Shown here piece after piece: positions 10,156 to 17,002 of a stretch of 64,000 nucleotides of DNA. Under the pieces are notes generated by a model. It searched no databases, was not told where the DNA came from, and saw only the letters and a program-made list of their open reading frames with translations. This DNA is from Arsenicicoccus cauae (lineage in GTDB: Bacteria > Actinomycetota > Actinomycetes > Actinomycetales > Dermatophilaceae). Each line of letters begins with the position of its first letter. The first letter of the stretch is position 1. The translations under genes and the position numbers were made by a program. The DNA lies in contig NZ_WLVL01000003.1 of assembly GCF_009707125.1 (NCBI RefSeq), positions 38,584 through 102,583 of the forward strand, read 5' to 3'.

Positions 10156-11385
10156 GTGCAGCAGCGTTCCTGGATGACCCTCGGTGCCACCGCGCTGGCG
10201 GCATCCCTCGCACTGTCGGCCTGCGGCTCGCGGGAGGCGTCCACGTCCAACAGCGGCTCGTCGGGCTCCGGCGCGGCCGCCACCAAGACCGTCAAGATCG
10301 GCGTCATCGCCCCCGTCTCGGGCGACCTGTCGGCGCTGGGTCTCGGCATCCAGCACTCCGTCGAGCTCGCCGCCAAGAAGGCCAACGAGAGCAACGCCGT
10401 CCCCGGCTGGAAGTTCGAGGTCGTGACCAAGGACGACGAGGCCAAGCCCGACGTCGCCAAGAACGCCGCCACCGCGATCGCCGCCGACAAGGACGTCCTG
10501 GGGGTCGTGGGGACGCTCAACTCCTCGACCTCGCAGTCGGTCCAGCCGGTGCTCTCGACCGCCAAGATCGTCCAGATCTCGCCGGCCAACACCAACCCCT
10601 CGCTGACCCGCGGCGCCAAGTTCGCCGACGCCCCGCAGCGGATGTACCCCTCGTACTTCCGCACCTGCACCACCGACTCGGTGCAGGGCCCGTTCGCGGC
10701 CAAGTACCTCCTCGAGCAGGGCATCAAGCAGGTCGCCACCATCCACGACAAGAAGACCTACGGCCAGGGCCTGGTCGAGGCCTTCACCGCGGAGTTCAAG
10801 AAGGGCGGCGGCACCGTGGTGGCCGCCGAGACCATCAACCCGGACGACTCCAACTACGGCCCGGTCATCTCCAAGATCAAGCCGTCCGCGCCCAAGGCGA
10901 TCTACTACGGCGGCGAGTACCCCCAGGCCGGCCCGCTCTCGCAGCAGGCCAAGTCGGCGGGGCTCGCGGTCCCGGTGATGGGTGGGGACGGCATCTTCGC
11001 CGCCGACTTCATCAAGCTGGCCGGCGCCACCGCCACCGGTGACCTCGCCACCTCCGTCGGCGCCCCGACCGACACGCTCGAGAAGGGCAAGACCTTCCTG
11101 GCGGACTACAAGACGGCCGGCTACAAGGAGCCCTCCGAGGCCTACGGCGCGTACTCCTACGACGCGGCGAACGCCATCATCGAGGGCGCGAAGACGGCCC
11201 TCAAGGACGCCAAGACCGTCGAGGACGCCCGCGCCAAGATGGCCGACGCGGTCGGCAAGGTCGCGATCGAGGGAGTCACCGGCAAGGTCGAGTTCGACGA
11301 GTACGGCGACACCAAGACGCGCACCCTGACGGCGTACAAGGTCGAGGGCGGCAAGTGGGTCGCCGCCAAGACCGGCACGGCCTGA
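10156..11385 (+). CDS. livJ: Branched-chain amino acid type ABC transporter substrate-binding lipoprotein
   Basis: A lipoprotein signal peptide ends in LSAC with Cys23, followed by a Ser/Gly-rich linker to about residue 45. The mature part starts VKIGVIAPVSGDLSALG, the typical type I periplasmic-binding fold of LivJ/AmiC-like proteins, and contains GVVGTLNSSTSQSVQPVL and ISPANTNPSLTRG. It captures substrate outside the membrane for LivHMGF. Length 409 is normal. The GTG at 10156 has GGGAGGAAAC before it. Family members bind branched-chain amino acids, urea or other amides; the sequence alone does not settle which. A strong hairpin separates it from livH. Confidence 0.92.
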   Translation: MQQRSWMTLGATALAASLALSACGSREASTSNSGSSGSGAAATKTVKIGVIAPVSGDLSALGLGIQHSVELAAKKANESNAVPGWKFEVVTKDDEAKPDVAKNAATAIAADKDVLGVVGTLNSSTSQSVQPVLSTAKIVQISPANTNPSLTRGAKFADAPQRMYPSYFRTCTTDSVQGPFAAKYLLEQGIKQVATIHDKKTYGQGLVEAFTAEFKKGGGTVVAAETINPDDSNYGPVISKIKPSAPKAIYYGGEYPQAGPLSQQAKSAGLAVPVMGGDGIFAADFIKLAGATATGDLATSVGAPTDTLEKGKTFLADYKTAGYKEPSEAYGAYSYDAANAIIEGAKTALKDAKTVEDARAKMADAVGKVAIEGVTGKVEFDEYGDTKTRTLTAYKVEGGKWVAAKTGTA

Positions 11386-11412
11386 TCGCCAGGTCGCCGG
11401 ACGAGCTCCATC

Positions 11413-11443
11413 GGAGGCGGGGAGGCCAACCCTCCCCGCCTCC
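11413..11443 (+). terminator. Hairpin between livJ and livH
   Basis: A perfect 13-base stem (GGAGGCGGGGAGG at 11413-11425, complement at 11431-11443) with a 5-base loop. It probably acts as a partial terminator or 3' stabiliser, letting the binding protein be made in excess over the membrane subunits, a common arrangement in ABC importer operons. Confidence 0.85.
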
Positions 11444-11476
11444 CACCCCTGTCATCACTCGATCGAAGGTGCCCGC

Positions 11477-12424
11477 ATGCATTTCCTGCAGTACCTGGTG
11501 GACGGAGTGACCCTCGGTTCCCTCTACGCCCTGATCGCCGTCGGCTACACCGTCGTCTACGGCATCGTCCAGCTCATCAACTTCGCTCACGGCGAGGTCT
11601 TCATGATCGGCGCGTTCGGCGCCATGTCGACCTACCTGCTGCTCTTCAAGGGTCAGACCTCGATCTGGATCCTGCCCGTCCTGATCCTCGGCGCCATCCT
11701 CGCCTCAGTCGTGACGGCGGTCCTCATGGAGAGGGTGGCGTACCGGCCGCTGCGCAACGCGCCACGGCTCGCACCCCTCATCACCGCCATCGGCATCTCG
11801 GTCCTTCTGCAGGAGGCCGTGCGCCTCTTCTACGACCGGCCCGGCCTGTTCGTCGACTGGAACCCGCTCGAGTTCCCCAGCGCCAAGTCCAAGATCTCCT
11901 TCCCGCAGATCGAGGGCGTGACCGGGGCGGCCTGGAGCGTCGGCGGCGTGAGCCTGGCCCGGCCGGCGCTGTTCACGATCGCCTCCCTCCTGGTGTCCGC
12001 CGCCTTCCTGTGGTGGTTCGTCAACCGCACCCGGACCGGCCGCGGCATGCAGGCCGTGTCCCAGGACCCCGACACCGCCCGACTCATGGGCGTCGACGTC
12101 GACCGCATCATCGTCGTGTCCTTCGCCCTCGGCGCCGCGCTGGCTGCCATCGCCGGTGTCGCGCAGGGCCTGCAGGACGGGACCATCGGCTTCCGCATGG
12201 GCTTCCTCTACGGCCTCAAGGCGTTCACCGCCGCGGTGCTCGGGGGCATCGGCAACATCCAGGGCGCCGTTGTCGGCGGCATCGCCCTCGGGATCGTCGA
12301 GGCCTTCGCCACCAACCTGTTCCCCTCCGACTGGAAGGACGTGTGGGCCTTCGGGCTTCTCATCGTGTTCCTCGTCTTTCGCCCCCAGGGCATCATGGGC
12401 GCTCGGGTGGTGGACCGGGCATGA
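11477..12424 (+). CDS. livH: Branched-chain amino acid type ABC permease LivH
   Basis: Integral membrane permease of 315 residues beginning MHFLQYLVDGVTLGSLYALI. The LivH signature VYGIVQLINFAHGEVFMIGA follows, and about eight hydrophobic segments are visible. GIGNIQGAVVGGIALGIVEA near the C-terminus is the conserved permease loop that contacts the ATPases. It forms the channel with LivM. Its stop overlaps the livM start by ATGA, so translation is coupled. It lies 91 bases after livJ, beyond the intercistronic hairpin. Confidence 0.94.
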   Translation: MHFLQYLVDGVTLGSLYALIAVGYTVVYGIVQLINFAHGEVFMIGAFGAMSTYLLLFKGQTSIWILPVLILGAILASVVTAVLMERVAYRPLRNAPRLAPLITAIGISVLLQEAVRLFYDRPGLFVDWNPLEFPSAKSKISFPQIEGVTGAAWSVGGVSLARPALFTIASLLVSAAFLWWFVNRTRTGRGMQAVSQDPDTARLMGVDVDRIIVVSFALGAALAAIAGVAQGLQDGTIGFRMGFLYGLKAFTAAVLGGIGNIQGAVVGGIALGIVEAFATNLFPSDWKDVWAFGLLIVFLVFRPQGIMGARVVDRA

Positions 12425-14157
12425 GCACCGTCACCACTTCGTTGAGCGACTCCCCTATGCCGCGTCGCGGGGCCGCCGCGGACCAGGCCCCCCTCGAGCC
12501 CCGGCTGACCCGCGCCTGGCTGCTGGGCATCGTCGGCTCCCTCCTGCTGATCGCCAGCGCATTCCTCCCGTGGACCTACGACCCGGCCCTGCTGGGCAAC
12601 GTCACGATCGTCGGCTACCCCGCACCGGTCCAGCTCATGGCGATCGCCCTCGGGCTGCTCGCGTTGTTCATGACGTTGGTCCGCAAGGGTCCGCTGGCCC
12701 GCCTGGGCCGGCACCTCGGGTCGCCGTCCGGGCTCAAGCGCCTCGGCATCGGCTCGCTGGTCTTCATGCTGCTGGTGCTGGTGGGGGTCGCTACCTCGGA
12801 CCCCGCGCTGTTGGCCGCGGCCGACCCCGGTCTGTGGATCGGCATCGTGGGGGCCCTCCTCGTCGCCGCCGCCGGCTTCCTGCTGCCCGTGCGCAAGGTC
12901 CGCTCCGAGCCGCACCAGCGGTTCGCGGGGTGGGTCGAGATCCTCGTCATCGTGGCGCTCGTCGCGCTGGTGCTGTTCGGCGCCGCCTACGGCCTCGGCA
13001 TCGAGGACGCCTGGGTGTTCGTGCTCTTCCTGACCTTCGTCTTCGCGATCGGGGCGGGCCTGGCCGGGGGCGGGTTCTTCGCCTGGCTGTCCATCGTCGC
13101 CGCCCACCACAGCCGGGTGCTGCTCCTGGCGACCTTCCTGGCGGCGTTCGCCTTCCCGTTCACCCAGGGCGGGTCCAACGCCAACATGTCCATCGCGACG
13201 CAGGTCATCATCTTCGCCGCCACGGCGATCGGCCTCAACATCGTGGTCGGCCTGGCGGGCCTGCTCGACCTCGGCTACATCGCCTTCCTCGGGGCGGGTG
13301 CCTACGTGGCGGCGACCATGTCGGAGTCGACCTTCGCGACGATCGGGTGGCACCCGCCGTTCCTCGTCGTGGTGCTGATCGGCGCCTGCTTCTCGGCCGT
13401 CCTCGGCCTGATCATCGGCTCGCCGACGCTGCGCGTGTCCGGTGACTACCTGGCGATCGTGACGCTGGCCTTCGGCGAGATCTTCCGCCTGGCCATGAAC
13501 AACCTCGACGGCGCCCACGGGCCCAACATCACCCGGGGCCCCAACGGTATCCCCGCCATCCCCGACCTGGAGTTCTTCGGCTTCAACTTCGGGGACACGC
13601 ACAACCTTCTCGGCGTCGACATCCCCCGGTTCGCCAACTACTACTTCCTGCTGCTGCTGCTGCTCGGCCTGATCACCCTGGTGTTCAGCCGCCTCAACGA
13701 CAGCCGCATCGGGCGTGGCTGGATCGCGATCCGCGAGGACGAGAAGGCTGCCGAGGCCATGGGCGTCAACGTGTTCGGGCTCAAGCTGCTGGCCTTCGCC
13801 GGCGGCGCCTTCCTCGCCGGCCTCGCCGGCACGGTCAAGGCCCACCACGACCAGTCCGTCACCCCGGACCAGTACCAGTTCCTGGAGTCCGCCTTCCTGC
13901 TCGCCGCCGTGGTCCTCGGCGGCATGGGCACCATCGGCGGCGTCCTGCTCGGCGCCGTGGTGCTCAAGCTGCTGCCCGAGAAGCTCCGGTTCTTCAGCGA
14001 GTACCGCCTCCTGATGTTCGGTCTTCTGCTCGTGCTGATGATGCGCTTCCGGCCCGAGGGCCTGGTCGCCAACAAGCGTCATCAGCTGGAGTTCCACGAG
14101 GACGACGAAGAGCTGGCGGACGAGATCGAGCACGTCCACGTGGAGAAGGTGTCATGA
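12421..14157 (+). CDS. livM: Branched-chain amino acid type ABC permease LivM with long N-terminal membrane extension
   Basis: The C-terminal half from about residue 235 is an ordinary LivM: AIGLNIVVGLAGLLDLGYIA, FLGAGAYVAA, GDYLAIVTLAFGEIFRL, ITRGPNGI and GGMGTIGGVLLGAVVL. Ahead of it are roughly 230 residues with about six extra hydrophobic segments (for example AWLLGIVGSLLLIASAFLPW) that basic LivM proteins lack, giving 578 residues in all. A charged tail (HEDDEELADEIEHVHVEK) ends the protein. The ATG at 12421 overlaps the livH stop; an upstream frame extending to 12010 is only livH in another phase. The extension may gate the channel or bind a partner; no function can be read from it. Confidence 0.92.
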   Translation: MSTVTTSLSDSPMPRRGAAADQAPLEPRLTRAWLLGIVGSLLLIASAFLPWTYDPALLGNVTIVGYPAPVQLMAIALGLLALFMTLVRKGPLARLGRHLGSPSGLKRLGIGSLVFMLLVLVGVATSDPALLAAADPGLWIGIVGALLVAAAGFLLPVRKVRSEPHQRFAGWVEILVIVALVALVLFGAAYGLGIEDAWVFVLFLTFVFAIGAGLAGGGFFAWLSIVAAHHSRVLLLATFLAAFAFPFTQGGSNANMSIATQVIIFAATAIGLNIVVGLAGLLDLGYIAFLGAGAYVAATMSESTFATIGWHPPFLVVVLIGACFSAVLGLIIGSPTLRVSGDYLAIVTLAFGEIFRLAMNNLDGAHGPNITRGPNGIPAIPDLEFFGFNFGDTHNLLGVDIPRFANYYFLLLLLLGLITLVFSRLNDSRIGRGWIAIREDEKAAEAMGVNVFGLKLLAFAGGAFLAGLAGTVKAHHDQSVTPDQYQFLESAFLLAAVVLGGMGTIGGVLLGAVVLKLLPEKLRFFSEYRLLMFGLLLVLMMRFRPEGLVANKRHQLEFHEDDEELADEIEHVHVEKVS

Positions 14158-15047
14158 GCACGCGAGTCGACGAGCGTCCGGGCGGCCAGCCCTCGGGCGC
14201 GCCCAGCCCCGGCGGGGCCGTCCTGCTGGAGGCCCGAGGCGTCACCATGCGCTTCGGTGGCCTCACGGCCGTCAACCAGGTCGACATGGTCGTCCACGAG
14301 GGCGAGATCATGGGTCTGATCGGCCCCAACGGCGCCGGCAAGACGACCTTCTTCAACTGTCTCACCGGGCTCTACAAGCCCACGGAGGGGCGGGTCGTTC
14401 TGGCGGGCAAGGAGATCCCGCCGAGGCCGGGCCTGGTCGTCAAGGAGGGGATGGCCCGCACCTTCCAGAACATCCGTCTCTTCGGCAACATGACCGCCCT
14501 CGAGAACGTCATGGTGGGTCGCTTCTGCCGCACCTCGGCCGGCCCGCTCACCTCCATCGTGCGCGGCCCGAAGTACCGCCGCGAGGAGCGCGAGACGCGC
14601 GAGCGAGCCCAGGAGCTCCTGGAGTTCGTGGGGCTGGGGGGCTCGACCGAGCTGCTGGCCCGCAACCTGCCGTATGGCGACCAGCGCCGCCTCGAGATCG
14701 CCAGGGCCCTGGCCACGGACCCCAAGGTGGTGCTGCTCGACGAGCCGACGGCCGGCATGAACCCCCGCGAGACCGAGCAGGCCCAGGAGCTCATCTTCCG
14801 CATCCGCGACAACGGCATGGCGGTCGTGGTGATCGAGCACGACATGCGCTTCATCTTCACGCTGTGCGACCGGGTGCTCTGCCTGGTGCGGGGCGAGGCG
14901 CTGGTCGAGGGAGCACCGTCGGTCGTCCAGTCCGACCCCCGGGTCATCGAGGCCTACATCGGGAGCCCGGACGTCGACGAGTCGGACGAGGAGCTCGACG
15001 CCGAGATCGGCAGCGAGCTGCACACCGAGAGGGAGGAGGGCCGATGA
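14154..15047 (+). CDS. livG: Branched-chain amino acid type ABC transporter ATPase LivG
   Basis: Cytosolic ATPase of 297 residues. Walker A GPNGAGKTTFF, the LivG-type signature LPYGDQRRLEIARAL and Walker B VVLLDEPTAGMNP are intact; the switch histidine lies in VVIEHDMRFIF. An acidic tail of about 30 residues follows the ATPase core. The ATG overlaps the livM stop by ATGA, and its own stop overlaps livF in the same way. With LivF it powers import through LivHM. Confidence 0.95.
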   Translation: MSTRVDERPGGQPSGAPSPGGAVLLEARGVTMRFGGLTAVNQVDMVVHEGEIMGLIGPNGAGKTTFFNCLTGLYKPTEGRVVLAGKEIPPRPGLVVKEGMARTFQNIRLFGNMTALENVMVGRFCRTSAGPLTSIVRGPKYRREERETRERAQELLEFVGLGGSTELLARNLPYGDQRRLEIARALATDPKVVLLDEPTAGMNPRETEQAQELIFRIRDNGMAVVVIEHDMRFIFTLCDRVLCLVRGEALVEGAPSVVQSDPRVIEAYIGSPDVDESDEELDAEIGSELHTEREEGR

Positions 15048-15760
15048 GCATGCTCGAGGTCAAGGACCTGCGCGTCGCCTACGGCAAGATCGAGGCAGTC
15101 AAGGGCATCTCGTTCGACGTCGAGGAGGGGCAGGTCGTCTCGCTCATCGGCACCAACGGCGCCGGCAAGACCACCACCTTGCGGACCATCTCGGGACTCC
15201 TGCGGCCCGCGCGCGGCTCGATCACCTTCGAGGGCAAGCGGATCGACGACGTGCCGGCGCACAAGATCGTCACCCTGGGCCTCGCGCAGTCACCCGAGGG
15301 TCGGCGCATCTTTCCTCGCATGACGGTCGAGGAGAACCTCATGCTCGGCGCCTTCGCCCGCAAGGACGGCTCCTCGGCCGTCCGGCAGGACCTCGACGCG
15401 GCGTTCGAGCTGTTCCCGATCCTGCGCGAGCGTCGCTCGCAGCCGGCCGGGACCTTCTCCGGCGGTGAGCAGCAGATGTTGGCCATGGGTCGGGCCATGA
15501 TGTCGCGTCCGCGCCTGATGCTGCTCGACGAGCCGTCGATGGGGCTGTCCCCGCTGATGATGAAGAAGATCATGTCGACGGTGCAGACCCTCAAGGCCCA
15601 GGGCACGACGATCCTGCTGGTCGAGCAGAACGCCAACGCGGCGCTCAAGATCTCCGACGTGGGCTATGTCCTCGAGGTCGGCAAGATCGTGCTGCGGGGC
15701 ACGGGCCAGGAGCTGCTGTCCTCGGACGAGGTGCGCAAGGCCTACCTCGGCGAGGAGTGA
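15044..15760 (+). CDS. livF: Branched-chain amino acid type ABC transporter ATPase LivF
   Basis: 238-residue ATPase starting MSMLEVKDLRVAYGKIEAV. Walker A GTNGAGKTTTL, the QSPEGRRIFPRMTVEENL segment characteristic of LivF, signature FSGGEQQMLAMGRAM and Walker B LMLLDEPSMGLSP are all present. The start at 15044 overlaps livG by ATGA with GGAGGAGGG upstream; a longer frame from 14864 lies inside livG. It ends the operon before a strong terminator. Confidence 0.95.
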   Translation: MSMLEVKDLRVAYGKIEAVKGISFDVEEGQVVSLIGTNGAGKTTTLRTISGLLRPARGSITFEGKRIDDVPAHKIVTLGLAQSPEGRRIFPRMTVEENLMLGAFARKDGSSAVRQDLDAAFELFPILRERRSQPAGTFSGGEQQMLAMGRAMMSRPRLMLLDEPSMGLSPLMMKKIMSTVQTLKAQGTTILLVEQNANAALKISDVGYVLEVGKIVLRGTGQELLSSDEVRKAYLGEE

Positions 15761-15778
15761 CCGCCCGGTCGCCCTGAC

Positions 15779-15819
15779 CGGTGGGCCCCGACCTCGCACG
15801 GCGGGGTCGGGGCCCACCG
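15779..15819. terminator. Bidirectional terminator between livF and the VOC gene
   Basis: CGGTGGGCCCCGACC (15779-15793) pairs perfectly with its complement at 15805-15819, an 11-base loop between. It sits 19 bases after the livF stop and 8 bases after the end of the convergent VOC gene. Confidence 0.88.
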
Positions 15820-15827
15820 TCGTCAGG

Positions 15828-16133
15828 TCATCCCTGCGCCGCCGCCTCCAGCGCCGCGACCCAGATGCGATCGACCTCCTCCTGGTCGTCGCACACGACC
15901 TGGAGGGAGACGCACTCGCTGAACGGGAACTGAGGCCCGCCGTCGAGGCCGGCATACGGCCTGCCGTCGAGCTCGAACTCGACCACCATCACGGCCCCCG
16001 GCTCTCCCTTGTCGCCGTCCTCGGGGTAGGGGATGTCGGTGAGGATGCGTGAGTTGGGGATGTCGGAGGTCCACAGCCGGGCGGCCTCGACCGCGTCGCC
16101 GTCGAACCATAAGACCGGGGTGACTCCCTGCAT
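15828..16133 (-). CDS. VOC-superfamily (PhnB-like) protein, C-terminally truncated
   Basis: Starts MQGVTPVLWFDGDAVEAARL and continues SDIPNSRILTDIPYPEDGDK, VMVVEFELDGRPYAGLDGG and CVSLQVVCDDQEEVDRIW, a clear match to PhnB/3-demethylubiquinone-methyltransferase-like VOC proteins. Relatives run about 140-160 residues and end with a CGWL-type segment and an SWQVVP strand. This one stops at residue 101, just before that last beta-unit, right at the livF terminator. The start at 16133 has AGGAGAGG upstream. Loss of a core strand and possible metal ligand suggests it is non-functional or altered. No frameshifted copy of the missing end is visible. Confidence 0.75.
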   Translation of the reverse strand: MQGVTPVLWFDGDAVEAARLWTSDIPNSRILTDIPYPEDGDKGEPGAVMVVEFELDGRPYAGLDGGPQFPFSECVSLQVVCDDQEEVDRIWVAALEAAAQG

Positions 16134-16291
16134 GGTGGTGACCTCTCCTGACGTGCCCGGCCGTATGCCGGTTCGCCCACCCCAGTCGGGGGCCCGGGCC
16201 GAGGCGCGCGAAACCGCCTCGGCCCGATGCGCCGGGGGCGCGGCACGCAGGTAGCGTGCCCCCATCTGGTCGTCCAGCCGAGGAGAAGCAC

Positions 16292-16858
16292 ATGCGCCCC
16301 ATCGTCGTCACCGCGTTCATGTCCCTCGACGGGGTCATGGAGGCCCCCGGCGGCGAGCCCGGCCACCGCAGCAGCGGGTGGACCTTCAAGGACATCGCGT
16401 TCGACCCCGCCGCCTACGAGATCAAGGGTCGTGAGCAGGAGGAGGCCGGCGCCCTGCTGGTCGGGCGCAGGAGCTACGAGGCCTTCGCGCCGGTGTGGCC
16501 GAGCATGACCGAGGAGTTCCCCGGCTACAACGCCATGCCCCGCTACGTCGTCTCCACGACGCTCGCCGAGGCGGACCCGCGCTGGCCCGCCTCGATCCTG
16601 CGGTCCCTCGACGAGGTGGCCGCCCTGAGGGACTCCGACGGCGACCCGATCATCGTCCACGGCAGCGCGACCCTGGGGCACGGCCTCGCCGACGCCGGCC
16701 TGGTCGACCGCTACCACCTGCTGGTCTTTCCGGTCCTCCTCGGCGCCGGCAAGCGGTTGTTCAGCGACACCGACAAGGACAAGCAGCGCCTCGAGGTCCG
16801 CGAGTCCGAGACCTACGGCAACGGGATCACCAAGCTCGTCGCCGACGTCCTGCGCTGA
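16292..16858 (+). CDS. Dihydrofolate-reductase-like protein (RibD C-terminal family)
   Basis: 188 residues beginning MRPIVVTAFMSLDGVMEAPG, the usual opening of RibD-C/YwjB-like proteins, with LLVGRRSYEAFAPVWPSM (NADPH-site region) and DPIIVHGSATLGHGLADAGL, then LLVFPVLLGAGKRLF. The fold matches DHFR and the reductase half of RibD, but stand-alone members have mostly unknown substrates; a general NADPH-dependent reductase role is inference. The ATG at 16292 has GAGGAGAAG ahead of it. It is divergent from the VOC gene with about 160 bases between the starts. Confidence 0.88.
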   Translation: MRPIVVTAFMSLDGVMEAPGGEPGHRSSGWTFKDIAFDPAAYEIKGREQEEAGALLVGRRSYEAFAPVWPSMTEEFPGYNAMPRYVVSTTLAEADPRWPASILRSLDEVAALRDSDGDPIIVHGSATLGHGLADAGLVDRYHLLVFPVLLGAGKRLFSDTDKDKQRLEVRESETYGNGITKLVADVLR

Positions 16859-17002
16859 GCCCGCTGCCGCCGGGCCACCGTCACCGCCGTCGCGGCCCTG
16901 GTCAGCCAGCAGCGCCAGGAGCGGGTGCTGTCGACGGGCGTCGTCGAGGGCGGGCGCCGGGCCGTGGGCCAGACGGCCGACGTGCTCGCCGGCTGATATC
17001 GC

